DNA from: Basilea psittacipulmonis DSM 24701 | Lineage (GTDB): Bacteria > Pseudomonadota > Gammaproteobacteria > Burkholderiales > Burkholderiaceae_B | NCBI RefSeq assembly: GCF_000743945.1 | Contig: NZ_CP009238.1 | Span: 1,302,001 to 1,366,000, forward strand | Length of the DNA stretch: 64,000 nucleotides | Direction: 5' to 3' | In this document: one piece after another, positions 49,801 to 60,000 of the stretch | Layout of the letters: each line of letters opens with the position of its first letter | Numbering within the stretch: position 1 is the first letter of the stretch | Made by a program: the position numbers and the translations under genes | Notes under the pieces: generated by a model | Database searches by the model: none | Told to the model about the DNA's origin: nothing | What the model saw: only the letters and a program-made list of their open reading frames with translations

Positions 49801-52800
49801 TGTCTGCCTTATAGTGTAAGGTCAAATCTGCATAAGCATTTTCTCGATCACCTTTAGCTTTCTTAATCGCCTCAGTAATAGCTTGAGCTGTATCTTCTGC
49901 TGTCGCGAAAGTTGAATCAGCCGCGCCTGTCGTATTGTCTGTCACAACACTACCACGTTCAGGATCAAACTGTACATTTTGTACGTTCACGTCGTATGAA
50001 ACACTAACATCTGTACCTGACTTAGTTACTTTAGCTTTGGTCCCTGTGCCATCTGAAAAATTCACAGTATGACCTGCTGATACCGTTATCGCGTCACCTG
50101 TATCAGGTGCAATCTTCCAACCTTTAGTAACAGCCTCATTGTAGATAGCTTGAACATCCGCTTCCGTAGCCACTTTGTTTTCATTACCATTGATGCCATA
50201 GCTGGAATCAGTCACGTTAGTAGTGGAATTCAACCCATCAATACTTGTAATACCTGTCAATGTACTGTTTAGGGTATAAGTAATTTGTCCATTCTCACCA
50301 ACGGTTACGCTCGTATTTTTACCATCAACAAAGTTCAGAGCTGAGTTCAACATCACATCTTTTGAGGTGCCAGCTACCGTTACGTTTAATGATTGTTGGT
50401 CAAAATGATTCGCCAAGTCTTGTTTAGCATCATTGATCTCAGTTGACCAATCATGATCACTGATCGTGTAAGTACGTGTATTATCGTCATAAGTGACGCT
50501 AACATGTTCCCCCGCAACAAGCTCGGTTTTCGCTTTAGCGTTCTGATAAATCGTTCTAATGAGTTCAGAAACCGTTTTCGTACCAGTCTGATCACCGTAG
50601 TTATTAACAGTCAAACTCATTCCATCAGATCCAACGGTCACACCATTACCCAATGCATCAGCGATACTCTTGGTCATCGCTTTTAGTTGACTGGCATTGA
50701 CTAAATCTGTTGCATTAACAGCATCAGCAACACCAGAAACCGTGACTAAATCGTTGCCATTACCTAGCTGCAAACCATCGTTATCACTTAGTTGCAAGGC
50801 AGAATTGCTAGAGTTACCTAAAGCCATAGTGGTACTTGCCACGCTTTCTAAACCTGCTAGATTTTTGGAAAGTTTTATCGCAAGACTATCCTGATCAGCC
50901 ACAACTCCAATATTTCCCTCTGAAAAGGTCTTGTCAGAATCTGGATGACCGCTTATTTTCAGTGACTGACCTAATTGTTGATGGGTAGCTGTGTTACCAT
51001 CAGCGGTATAACGAATCTTTCCTAAGGTCTCTTGCCATTTTTCTTGATGAATGCCTTCTGCATTAACACCTACTTTGGCTGATAACGCATCATCCAAAGT
51101 AGTAGGCAGATGATCGATTTTGGTTTTCAAATCTGATTTAAGACTAATTTCAATATTCGATCCATCGGCTTTTGTAATAATATTACCATCACCTTGCAAG
51201 GTCAATTTCGCATTTAAATCAGTCAAGGAAATACTACCCTCGCCCTCATTCGCCGCATAATTCAGTTTCAAGCCTGATAAAGCTGTATTAGCATTCTCAT
51301 CAATCGCAGAAACTGCCTCAGTAATCGCTTTAGCAACATCACCTGCTGTGACTAATACCGGTGTATCCGACGTACCTTGTGTATCAGCAGTAACTGTTTT
51401 ACCATTAACCGTCAATGTAGTGGTATTGACATCATAAGAAACGGTTGCCCCCTCTTGCGTTTGAGTAACGTTAGCTTTTAACGCATTCCCATCAACAAAC
51501 GCCACTTGAGTACCGGGAACCACTTTATTCGTCTGTGTTTCATTAGATGACTTAATAAACCAGCCTTGATTGATCGTAGTATAAACAGATTTAACCGCAG
51601 ACTCGGTTGCAACTGACTGACTACCATAAGTAGAATCCGTTACATTAGCTCTAGCATTAGAAGATAAAACAATACTGCTAACATCCTTTAACTGAGATTT
51701 CAAACTATAACGTACCACGCCATTGGCCTCAGCAGATACCGTTAAGTTTTTACTACTATCATCAGCACCGCTTGGGTTCACTCCAAATATCAATCCAGTA
51801 GCCAAAGTAGTTGTTTTGGTTTGATCTTCGCCTTGTGCTACATACGTCAAAGAATTTTGTTGGAATTGGTTCTGAATATCCAACTTCAACTTATTAATCT
51901 GTTCGTTCCAATCCGTTCCTTTGACAATATAAGTATTCTCATCTGATTCAGAAACTTTGACCTCCAGCTGATTGCCCCCAGCGACTTTTACCTTCTTCGT
52001 TGCCTCTTGGTAAACGCTATTGATGGCATCACCTATCGTTGTCTGTCCCGTACCTGCAAAATTATCAACAATCAAATTACCTTCTGCATCAGTCGTTACA
52101 CCGTCGCCAAGGAAACTGGCAATATTACCTCCCAACGCCTGTTTCGCTTGAGAAAGGTTAATGACATCATTACTATTCGTTGCATTAGCAACATTATGAA
52201 TCACTACTGCATCTGACTGACCGCTACTTAACTTTAATGTATTACTTTCAGGGCTAGATAATGTAATATTTTTGACCGTACCACCTGTTAACACTAGCTG
52301 ATCACTAGCCACATTATCCAAACCTTTCAAGTTTTTACTTAACTGTACCGTCAAGGTCTGATCAGAAGCCACTACGCCGATATTCTCATCCGTCAAGGCA
52401 GTTAATGCATTTTGATCCAAACTACTGCCGGTTATAGTTAAGGCGGTATCTGCCCCTAAGGTCTTTTGAACACTACCTGTATCCCCCGAAAAAGTCAAAC
52501 CACCCAACTTTTCGTTCCAGGCACTTACATTAATGCCTGAAGCATCTTTCTTCGCATAAGAGGCGAGTTGTTGAGTTTGCTTAGTACTCGCATCAGAACT
52601 AATATCGTTCACCGCAGTATTCAATACGTTTTTCAACGTATCAGCAGTCACCAATCCATCCTCTGTACCCGAAAGGATAACATTGCCCGATTCATCTGTA
52701 GTTAAAGTAGCCACTTTTGCCGATACAGTTACTACGCGATCGGTAGCATCAACAACCGTATTTGTTAAGTTACCGTTTTCAAAAGTTACCGTTGCTCCAT

Positions 52801-55800
52801 TACTCACCAATGTAGGAGCCACTGTACCGCTATCTCCCTTAATACTCCAAGATTTATCAATCTCGTTTTTAACCGTTTGAATTGCACTACGTGTCGCCGC
52901 ACGTGTTGGATCAGTGGCATAATCAGAGGCATCTGGGGTATGTTGGGTCAAACCAGAAATACTTGTAATACCGGTTAAACCCTCTGAGTTTAAAGCATAA
53001 CTAATCTTACCGCCTTCTTCTGATTTAACCGTTAAGTTCTGATCATTTACATCAAATGTTAATCCTTTGCTCAAGCTCGTGGTTTGGGCATTAGCTCCAT
53101 TAGCTTGATACGTTAAATTCTTAGCGGTTTGGAACGCTGTTTTCGCTTCTGCTTGTTTATTAGCGATTTCACTTGTCCAGTCTTTACCCGTAACAGTAAA
53201 ACTTCCATCACCATTATCAGTGACCTTGATATAGTTTCCATCGCCTTTAACATTTACTAAACTGTCTTTTGCCGATTGGTGAATCTGTTGAATCGCCTCA
53301 GTTATAGTCGATTTTCCAGTGCCACCAATATCTGCCGCTTTCACTTGTCCATTCTCGTCTAGCGATACGCCCAATGCTTGAGCAATACTATCCTCTTGAG
53401 ATTTAAGTTGAGCAAAATTAATAGCATCTGTTTGACTAACCGCTGATGCTACTTGAGTAACTTGACGTTCACTACCCGTAGCACCCACCGATACAGCACC
53501 TAACGTTTTTCCTGTTAAATCAACGTTACCATAAGGTGCAATAATATTCGCTGCCTCACGATCAGCCTGAGAACCACTACCCAAAGCCACGCTATTTGTA
53601 GCGTTAGCAATTGCATTCACACCAATAGCAATCGATTGTTGACCTTTAGCACCGCTGTTGTCTTCGTTTGATCCTTTTGTCGTTTCATTCACTGATACAT
53701 AACGTACTGCTGAATCATTTGTCGTAATGGTATATCGTGCTTTATTTTCAGCAGTCGTCATATCTACCGACATACCACTGCCAGCTACTAGATCCAGACG
53801 GCCCTCTGAAGTCAGTTGACGCGTCGTTGATGAAGTCCCTGTTGTGGCGATTTGCCAATTCACATTATCCGTAATGATTTTTTGAATATTAGCTTCACCT
53901 GTAGAAGTAATATTACCTAAATCAGCATCCGCTGCATTTTCCACAATACGACTAAAGTGTTCAGGTAAGCTATTGATGATAGCCGTTAATTTATCGGATG
54001 GTCTAACAGAGACAGCATATGTTTTAGCACCTGTAGGATCAGAAACACTTTCATAGTTGACAGATAGCAATCCACGATCATCTGTTCCCAAAATCAGTCC
54101 TGTCGTATCTTTCAGGGTAACTGTACCTTCACCCGAGTTACCTTTTGTTTTTAGAGTCGTTGAATATGCAGCAAGTTGTGAGCCTGTGACGGCTTGACTA
54201 CTTGTTGTGGCATTCGCTAAACCTGTTAGCTTATATTCCCCATTATTTGACGATACAGTCAGTTTCCCAGGCTCAGAAGAAGCTAAAGTAATGCCATTAA
54301 TTCCCACAGTAGTAAAACTAGGCTTGTCGCTTAATCCAATATTCAATGTCGCTACATTTTTTGAAGCAGACACCGTAGTCTTCATATTCCGACCATCTCC
54401 CTTGATAGTCAAAGAACTGCCTAAATATTGTTGACTGTCTGTGCTACCGTCAGAAAAAACCAACCCTTGGTTTAAATGATTAATCGTTTTTCCAATCAAA
54501 TCCACCAAAGTAATATTGTCTGCTTGGGTCGAGGCACCATTAGCATTTTTAAATATTGCATTGATAGGCGCAAAACCTGTTTTAGCCTCATCGACTTCCA
54601 AACCCAAGGTATCTACAACACGTTTAATCTGAGAACCATTAATCGCATCATTAGATGTTGTACTTATTTCCCCCTCACTGACATTACCCAGTGTAAGTGC
54701 TGTCCCTAAAGCCAGTCCACGATAAGTGTTCGTACCACTGCCACCGTTATACACCTGTGCCGAAGCATCATTACGTACACCAATTTTTACTCGTGAAGCA
54801 ATATAATCTACTGCTTTACTGGTAATATGCCCTGCTTCATCAACAGGGTAATACTTACCTTCGCTATAAATCACTTGTTGCTTCTTGCCATTTTCTTCTA
54901 CATAGTAAACCATGTTAGAAACACGATTCACAGAACTCAAAGCGGTCAACTGACCGACAGTAGCCACATCCGTATCTAATGCACCAGGAGCTACGTTAAT
55001 CACACGTCGTACACCAACTGGTTGCTTACTATCACCACTTGACCAGCCGCCTACCGATACAAATCCTGCTGCCTCATCTGTTCCCAAATCAAAAGTAGAA
55101 CCTTGTGCCACATAAGGTGCTAAATCAAGTGCAGATGTCCCTGAAAGCGTTGCTCTTGAAATATCAGAGGGATCATAATAATAAGTAGTAGCGGAACGAT
55201 AACCTAACGCAACTGAGTTAACACTGGTAGCCCTAGATGAACTACCAATGGCTAATGAATCTCTAGCTTGAGCCACGGCACTCTCACCAACAGCAATAGA
55301 ACCCGTTTCTGTTGACTGAGCATTGACACCGATTGCAATTGATCGTTCTTTCGAAACACTAGCATTCACGCCAATTGCAATAGATTCACTTCCAAAACTC
55401 CTTGCTTTGTTACCCATAACCAGTGTTTTATCTGCATCACTGTAACTAGCTACCCCCATTAATACTGAGTTGTTTGCATTAGGACTTGCGTAAGAATAAG
55501 ATCCAAACGCTAAGGTATTCGATCCCTCAACCATTACAGCATAACCTAATGTCATGGCATTGGTACCCAATGCATAGGCATGACTACCTAATGCGACTGT
55601 ATTTTTAACACCATTTGCTGTCTGACCTTTCGTAATTTTTTTATTTTCTGTGCCGTCTGAGTTATAAATGGTCAAATACACATTACTAGTATCTTGCTCT
55701 ATATCAGATCGAGAGATAGCATTCGTCGCATTATCAATCGCCTGATAATATGAGTCATCGTTATTTGAGGTATTACGGGCTAATGAGGCATAAGATTGTT

Positions 55801-57016
55801 TAAGTGTATTGACACTTATTGATGAAGTTTTAAACTTAGCGCCCGATAAAACCAATGTCCCCATTGCTACTGAATCAGTGGCGATCGCTCTAGAACGATA
55901 ACCATAAGCCACCGCACCTGAATTTGATGCTTCTGTAAAATTACCGACAGATACAGAGTTAGGTGCAAATACCCATGCCTCGTTACCAATCGCACTTCCG
56001 CCTTTCGCAGTACTGGCTACAAACGAACGCAACCCTACTGCAGTCGCTTCGTCAGCAAAAGCAAACGCTAAAGAACCAATAGCAGTCGATGCTTTACCCA
56101 AAGCCAAGGTTCGACCACCGACAGCAATGGCACCTGTACCTGCCGCTAATGTTGGGGAGTATTGATATGAGCCAGCTCTATTATACAAACTATTAAAATT
56201 ACTCAGTGTCATATAAGAACCACCGACCAAGATATCACTTACTCTTGTTAATAAAGAAGCACCTAGGCGGTCAGCATAAAGACCCCCACCCAAGTCATCA
56301 TTACCAATTGCAATCGCTGAAACACCTGACGCATAAGTATCTGAACCGATGGCTAGAGACTGTTGATCTGCACCTGAGTTTTGTCCAACCACCACAGCCT
56401 GTTCCCGCGCTTTTGAACTTGCGCCAAAAGCTATACTTCCCTTTGGAATTCCTACTGCTGTATCTTCTGCCTTAGCATTATGACCGAAGACCACACTATT
56501 CGTGGCATAAGATTTTGCATTAAAACCTAATACTACACCTCGATTATACTGGGTAATGTTATATCCACCACTTACATTTGTTACTACCGCATTAGCAGCA
56601 TCAGCTCCTATAACCACCGATTGAGTAGAAACCAAACAAGGGGACTCAATCGTATATGAACTTGTACTGGTACCTGTTGGATTCAAAAATACAGAACGTT
56701 TATAAGGTTTATTAGGATCAGTTAAATCTTTATAAGGAGAATCAGCTGCAGTAGCCTCATTACCTATATTTGACCTAATATTGCCACTGACAACCACTAA
56801 TGTACCTGTGCCACTAGGATAGCAACCCGCAGCTACTGACCAACCCGGTATTAGAGAAAGTCCCAAAGCAATACTTAGCAGCAGCCCTCGAAAGCTAGGT
56901 CTCTTCAAAGACTTACTGTTTTTTTCTGATGACTTACCTCTATTGGTAGATAGTTCAGATACCACAACGATGCAATTTCGCTCTCTACTGTATTTTGTTT
57001 TGTAAACTTTATTCAT
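43862..57016 (-). CDS. Giant trimeric autotransporter adhesin (YadA type)
   Basis: A 4384-residue surface adhesin. The N-terminus has an extended signal peptide region (MNKVYKTKYSRERN, then a long hydrophobic stretch ending in SVAA) typical of large autotransporters. Residues about 70-690 are a YadA-like head with repeated (A/S)IAxGxxA motifs, closed by a neck with RRVINVAPG and DVATVGQL. Residues about 1150-3000 are stalk modules of about 490 residues, residues about 3020-3760 are three modules of about 277 residues with the motif VVYTDxxGxRLVK, and the C-terminus (last 70 residues) is the trimeric YadA beta-barrel anchor ending in Trp. It is exported through the membrane as a trimer and probably binds host surfaces or other cells. 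No clear ribosome binding site precedes the ATG. Confidence 0.93.
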   Translation of the reverse strand: MNKVYKTKYSRERNCIVVVSELSTNRGKSSEKNSKSLKRPSFRGLLLSIALGLSLIPGWSVAAGCYPSGTGTLVVVSGNIRSNIGNEATAADSPYKDLTDPNKPYKRSVFLNPTGTSTSSYTIESPCLVSTQSVVIGADAANAVVTNVSGGYNITQYNRGVVLGFNAKSYATNSVVFGHNAKAEDTAVGIPKGSIAFGASSKAREQAVVVGQNSGADQQSLAIGSDTYASGVSAIAIGNDDLGGGLYADRLGASLLTRVSDILVGGSYMTLSNFNSLYNRAGSYQYSPTLAAGTGAIAVGGRTLALGKASTAIGSLAFAFADEATAVGLRSFVASTAKGGSAIGNEAWVFAPNSVSVGNFTEASNSGAVAYGYRSRAIATDSVAMGTLVLSGAKFKTSSISVNTLKQSYASLARNTSNNDDSYYQAIDNATNAISRSDIEQDTSNVYLTIYNSDGTENKKITKGQTANGVKNTVALGSHAYALGTNAMTLGYAVMVEGSNTLAFGSYSYASPNANNSVLMGVASYSDADKTLVMGNKARSFGSESIAIGVNASVSKERSIAIGVNAQSTETGSIAVGESAVAQARDSLAIGSSSRATSVNSVALGYRSATTYYYDPSDISRATLSGTSALDLAPYVAQGSTFDLGTDEAAGFVSVGGWSSGDSKQPVGVRRVINVAPGALDTDVATVGQLTALSSVNRVSNMVYYVEENGKKQQVIYSEGKYYPVDEAGHITSKAVDYIASRVKIGVRNDASAQVYNGGSGTNTYRGLALGTALTLGNVSEGEISTTSNDAINGSQIKRVVDTLGLEVDEAKTGFAPINAIFKNANGASTQADNITLVDLIGKTINHLNQGLVFSDGSTDSQQYLGSSLTIKGDGRNMKTTVSASKNVATLNIGLSDKPSFTTVGINGITLASSEPGKLTVSSNNGEYKLTGLANATTSSQAVTGSQLAAYSTTLKTKGNSGEGTVTLKDTTGLILGTDDRGLLSVNYESVSDPTGAKTYAVSVRPSDKLTAIINSLPEHFSRIVENAADADLGNITSTGEANIQKIITDNVNWQIATTGTSSTTRQLTSEGRLDLVAGSGMSVDMTTAENKARYTITTNDSAVRYVSVNETTKGSNEDNSGAKGQQSIAIGVNAIANATNSVALGSGSQADREAANIIAPYGNVDLTGKTLGAVSVGATGSERQVTQVASAVSQTDAINFAQLKSQEDSIAQALGVSLDENGQVKAADIGGTGKSTITEAIQQIHQSAKDSLVNVKGDGNYIKVTDNGDGSFTVTGKDWTSEIANKQAEAKTAFQTAKNLTYQANGANAQTTSLSKGLTFDVNDQNLTVKSEEGGKISYALNSEGLTGITSISGLTQHTPDASDYATDPTRAATRSAIQTVKNEIDKSWSIKGDSGTVAPTLVSNGATVTFENGNLTNTVVDATDRVVTVSAKVATLTTDESGNVILSGTEDGLVTADTLKNVLNTAVNDISSDASTKQTQQLASYAKKDASGINVSAWNEKLGGLTFSGDTGSVQKTLGADTALTITGSSLDQNALTALTDENIGVVASDQTLTVQLSKNLKGLDNVASDQLVLTGGTVKNITLSSPESNTLKLSSGQSDAVVIHNVANATNSNDVINLSQAKQALGGNIASFLGDGVTTDAEGNLIVDNFAGTGQTTIGDAINSVYQEATKKVKVAGGNQLEVKVSESDENTYIVKGTDWNEQINKLKLDIQNQFQQNSLTYVAQGEDQTKTTTLATGLIFGVNPSGADDSSKNLTVSAEANGVVRYSLKSQLKDVSSIVLSSNARANVTDSTYGSQSVATESAVKSVYTTINQGWFIKSSNETQTNKVVPGTQVAFVDGNALKANVTQTQEGATVSYDVNTTTLTVNGKTVTADTQGTSDTPVLVTAGDVAKAITEAVSAIDENANTALSGLKLNYAANEGEGSISLTDLNAKLTLQGDGNIITKADGSNIEISLKSDLKTKIDHLPTTLDDALSAKVGVNAEGIHQEKWQETLGKIRYTADGNTATHQQLGQSLKISGHPDSDKTFSEGNIGVVADQDSLAIKLSKNLAGLESVASTTMALGNSSNSALQLSDNDGLQLGNGNDLVTVSGVADAVNATDLVNASQLKAMTKSIADALGNGVTVGSDGMSLTVNNYGDQTGTKTVSELIRTIYQNAKAKTELVAGEHVSVTYDDNTRTYTISDHDWSTEINDAKQDLANHFDQQSLNVTVAGTSKDVMLNSALNFVDGKNTSVTVGENGQITYTLNSTLTGITSIDGLNSTTNVTDSSYGINGNENKVATEADVQAIYNEAVTKGWKIAPDTGDAITVSAGHTVNFSDGTGTKAKVTKSGTDVSVSYDVNVQNVQFDPERGSVVTDNTTGAADSTFATAEDTAQAITEAIKKAKGDRENAYADLTLHYKADNNKEATYENAKSMVLNKDTLTIAGATDANGQAKSILATGDANGNIVLSFGDKATSLQNIPDNVTEKINNLANANASNINSTLENWRDVLGGITFTGDIGSTTQKLNSTIKVTGGSNALSTSDTDNIKVTASQGKLNIQLAKDVKGLGALGTQTVALGSGTDNITLKTSDNSLVLGDGDFVKLTNIAAGNVSDDTALINYSQLDQVKGDMATIVGVSKKTDGTLDTDQFAGTNANNINDAIEEVYESAKQKTIIKAGDNVTVTSDANDPDTYLVETKDWTSTINDTLNKRLQNFKHDATLAYKVSTDDEEKTTTLSEGLVFDTSETPNTTDNNLNVTVDSTGISYDLASDLKGIQSVSGLENRTSATSADYGEDDRLATRGAVKEAYDLASKGWNIQGSHGTSKSAGTIHSGKTVTVEDGNYTTVTLTPNNTDGHIVTYTVKKGQLTVNDSTVTADKDGLVTAKDVIDATKQLIEQASSTSSGNLDSELVNYVKTDASNIDADKWRDALGSFTFVTDEGSLVKALTQEIAFSGGASDLSSGQNIGVIASSGDTLTVKLASTLSNLKDVQANSFKVGNIQLEKTPDGALKLSDANGGPIKITNLADATDPSSAINMKQLRELQALVGRDSSTVTAEQMGPVATQDGLNGLNGKRTSSLSDQVLALRDGTSGSVVYTDSNGQRLVKEGENYYHLQENGSKGDQVDTSNIVISAVNATGTTTDDIVISNIASGIGRKSNTLNAPISTEEARQLMAGSDKDGQGGLLTATHFNQAVNTGDLQALAIAGLSFVDHQDQAVNRALGTTLNLLGGADLGTATAANNIVVDANSDNQTILIKLADQLTGLDTISSTQQFNLGTSDDKISLSSDKGTLKLTGNDGSSTVTLNNIADAQNVTDLINRQNFDDVKKLVVGSDTPETPAEHSAAGKDGLNGQSASQQILALRQGLGGTVVYTDSEGNRLSKVGEKFYKATEVNQGVPISGASEVADDKVVLSAVATDGTTITPETLSNVATALGISTGDQPLTVDEVTQAVTLLLTMTDEDFDQLVSLADLKAVATSGLNFTGNDTTTTVPVTLGGDLSIQGEGTVTGDTATNNLYVKADDKNLTIQLSKDLTGLSSVTSESYQVGSPDEHIDLTVLDDGALKLADENGEPVEIKGIAEGKEEGDAINVSQYEVVRKQIKGDDTNSNLAGQNISAKDGQDGRSGNLITSLRNGLAGNIVYTAPDGERLVKIGDDYYRPSDTENSQLKDGKTSGDAIAKDQIILSAVNTDGQTTTPILLRNIASGLGLPTTGKPISENDAKQAIAGTNGLLSMSDSDLTKVATVADLQALAQAGMDFNGNTGSVHRMLGTALAVRGYVAAGETMTELDDDHTADGNIVVTKDAQAERSLLIALSKELENLNSASFKNTQDDGSLSEVTVTKEGIQLATTPSDQTDSTKGPSLTVQGLDNAGKRLQNVKMSDDPNSVANLEYLDKQVADLTQTYDQLEEQAGTLTKQIKDVKDAQDTGWTVKVAQVDDGKVHYQGTVTNNGEVINPANSVLTLKEGKGIKLSADATTNTVTISANQESLLNDVVANKNFPAHFVVEQDDGSLIPVYKVGDTYNTQADGSGTKVDDVAVKVALKDPMQLTNVANGIEHVVATSTDPADVIQAARQTVAGSNLDGTSGLLGSSGDDLNKAVNIADLQAVAQSGLTISADESVGSSGVTEKTFALGSTIRIKGDPNIGDSAIDESEYSADNILTEMDQDGNLIIKLADNMTGTDLTAEESITVGNKTEKGNIPTGGTVTIVHDKGSDSNSTDDNSGSIVIHGSNGQDGVVISSDKTTGAGSIVLKGDDQNATIHLTSSGIMIDPSDADPTLNVSLTDAGLNNGGNRIQNVGNALAETDVVNMKQLQAMQNNYETAIKDLQKEVRANVASALASTNLQSSVHPGTSTIAMGAANYRGENAMAVGFSRLSKTGKVAMRVTGAVNSNGDLSTSVGVTFRW
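45750..48000 (-). repeat. Three modules of about 830 bp in the first adhesin gene
   Basis: Each module contains a G-D-G motif region (DGLNG or DGQDG), then ALRxGxxGxVVYTDxxGxRLVKxGxxYY, a LSAV segment, an IASGLG segment, and ADLQALAxxG with a following GTxLxxxG. Key points lie near 47800, 46970 and 46150. The same module occurs three times in the neighbouring adhesin (near 60920, 60120 and 59270). Confidence 0.75.
48200..53300 (-). repeat. Stalk repeats of about 1.48 kb in the first adhesin gene
   Basis: Repeated units are marked by a WxxxLGxxxFxxDxG segment near 52500, 51020, 49530 and 48270. Each also carries an LSKNLxGLxSV segment, a neck (INxSQLK), a TxDW segment and an AxSxYG..ATxxAV segment. 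The first three are about 1480 bp apart and the last about 1260 bp. Sequence divergence between units is considerable, so they are old duplications. Confidence 0.7.
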
Positions 57017-57098
57017 AATATTTAACTTTTAAAACAAAGTTACCCTACATACTGTGTGGACAACTCTCTTTTTTAAATCCCATTGACCGTTATCTCAA
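57017..57098. other. 82-bp gap between the two adhesin genes
   Basis: AT-rich gap with no hairpin terminator for the upstream gene, so the two adhesin genes may be co-transcribed from right to left. A TTGTCC on the minus strand near 57060 is a possible -35, but the -10 is unclear. No strong ribosome binding site is present before the ATG at 57016. Confidence 0.45.
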
Positions 57099-60000
57099 TT
57101 ACTCATGTTTCCATGTATAAAAACCACTAACTGCACCGCCAGTTAACCCTTTGTTATTAATCGTTGCAGTTGCTTTATAACCATAACGCCCTGTTTCACT
57201 TATTCCTGATATACCAAACGCAGCAGCTTTGTTCCCTTTATAAGTAGCCCCCCCTACTGCCAAAATCGTCGTACCAGGCAAGTAAACATCTTGCAAACTC
57301 GCCACTGCTGCAACACTAGCAATGCCTGCCTGCGAATCTTTATTAATTCTACTTAAACGTTTATCCATAGAACTAATCATCCCTTTAAGCTGACCAACAT
57401 TTGCAGCATCATTTGGATTAATACCTGGTGCGATATTCTGAATGCGATTACCCCCATTATTTAACCCTTCATTTGTTAATGAAACAGTTAAATCAGGACT
57501 AGCTTTAGAAGGTGAAATCACAATACCATCACCGGTAACAGTGGTCGTAACATTATCTTTACCTCTAATCACCATATTACCATTTCCATCGCTATCTGAA
57601 GCAATCAATACAGCATCTTTACCATCTTGACCATCTTCTCCACGAATACTGATCGTGCCAGTACCTTGTCCAGCATCATGAACAATCTGAACGGTTCCTT
57701 TCTGAGGTTGACCGTCACTATCTTTCGGCCCTACCGTTACAGAAGTAGAAGCAGAGATACTATCATTTTGCGTGCTTTTCTTAATCATGATAAGAATCGT
57801 ACCATCATCCTCCATAGTCGTCACGATATTCTCTTCGCTAAATCGATCAGGATGAAGCGGATGATCCGTACCTTTAATCGTCACGGTTTCACCCAAATGC
57901 TTACGCACGGTACCCTTATTCGTCACAAATTCAAAACCAGATTGAACCAAAGCCTGTAAGTCAGCCACGGTTGCTGCCGATTGTTGATGTTCAGTATCTT
58001 TTAGCAACGTATTAACTGCATTAATCGCCTCTTCAGTAGTGATCGGTTCGGTATGTTTTGATCCCACCAAAGCACTCGCCACTTGCCCTAATTGTTTCCG
58101 TCCATCGGTCCCTTCCAAGGCAACTTGAACATCATTCGCGGTTATCGTTACACCTGAACCATCTGCTTGGGTATTAAAACTACCATCCTTCATACGATAT
58201 AGTTTATTACCTTCACGATCAACATACATGGCAGGGAAATTACCTTGTGATACGGCTATATTTTGCAATGCCTGATTATCAGTAGTAATCGTTACTGTTT
58301 GATCTTTTTGAGTTAACTGAATGCCATCACCTGCTTTGAGTGTTAAATTAGGTTGATCGCGATTCACACTGATAGTTGAGTTATTGCCATCCGCATGAGC
58401 GATACCCAAAGTCCAACCTTTATTAAGGTTATTTTCAATCTGTTGAATATCCGATACGATCTGATTTACTTGAGGTGTCAATTCATTCACCTTGTTCTCT
58501 ATCGGATCGATACGACTGTCCACATCCTGTTTGGTCACACCATCTGTATTGACCGTAGCAGACGCCACATGTTGGATTCGTTGTCCACCATTATCTAAAC
58601 CTTCTTCATTAAGAATAATCGTCACAGCTTGGCCATTATCATCTTGACCAGTAATATTGACGCCATTAGCTGTTAATTCAGTTTTTTGCTGATCCGAACC
58701 AAATTTAGCTGCAGTCAATTCTTTCAAATCTTTCGCCAATTTAATAAGTAAAGCTGAGTTTGTCTCATCTGCTTCAACAAAGATATTATTATCAGAAGTA
58801 TGAGTTGCAGTACCGGTACCTTTAATACTTAATCCCGTACCCACAGGACGTGACGAACGTACATCGCTGGCATTACCACTGAAATTAAAGCCTGCTTGAG
58901 CAGCTGCTTGCAAATCTCCTAAGGTTGCTACACGATCTAAATTCTCCGTAGCGGTCAACAAACCAGAGGTCCCATCCATCTGATCACCCGCAATAACTTG
59001 ACGCGCAGCATCATGATGGATCGCTTGTGGACGGTTGGCATCGCCTGAAACACTATTATCAGTTGCACCGGTTAGCCCTAAACCACTGGCTATGTTCGCT
59101 AAAATCGCTGGATCAGTCGTTTCTCCTTTTGCATTAACTAAAGATAAACGAATCTGATCGTCACGCACCGCACTAGCACCAGTTTTTACCGCACCACTAT
59201 CATCGATATCACTAGTTCGATAAAAATCACGTCCTATTTTCACTAAACGTTCACCATTAGCATCGGTGTAAACCACGTTACCTGCTAAACCGTTACGTAA
59301 AGCAGAAATCTGCTCACCTTGTGTTTTGCCATCTAAACCATCTTTGCCTGATGCAGACAGAGCGTCTCCCGCAGAGTTACTTTGTCCGCCAATGTACTCA
59401 ATCAATTCTTTGATCTCTTGGTATGCAACAGCGGCATCATGACTACTACCTGTTTTCACACCCACCACAGGTACAGCATGATCAGTCGTTTTTCCTTTAC
59501 TGAATTTCAATGCACCATCTGCTTGGCTTAAGACTACTTGATTTTCACCATTTTTAACAATCATCTGATTAGCATTCACGCTATCTAGATTTTTCAATGT
59601 ATCAGAAAGCTGTACTTGCAAACCGTGGTCTTTGACAAGCACATTCAAGTTACCTACTGCTGATTCAAAAGTCTGGTTACTAGCATAAGTTCCCTCACCA
59701 ACTATATTTAAGGTTTGTGACAGCGCTTGATGTGCTTGCCCATGATTACCCGTATAATTAAATCCTGCTTGGGCTAAAGCTTGTAAATCCGCAACTGTTG
59801 CCGCTTGATTCAAGGCTTGACCTGATAAATGAAGCAGACCACCTGTTATTTGACCATTCATTGTCGTGCCAACTACTGCTTTTTTCGCTTCATCAGCACT
59901 CAAAGCCGTACTTGAGTTTATACCCAAGCCACTTGCAAGGTTCAATAAAGGCGTTACCGTCGTGGTTTCACCCGTTGCATTAACTAAAGATAAAACAATC

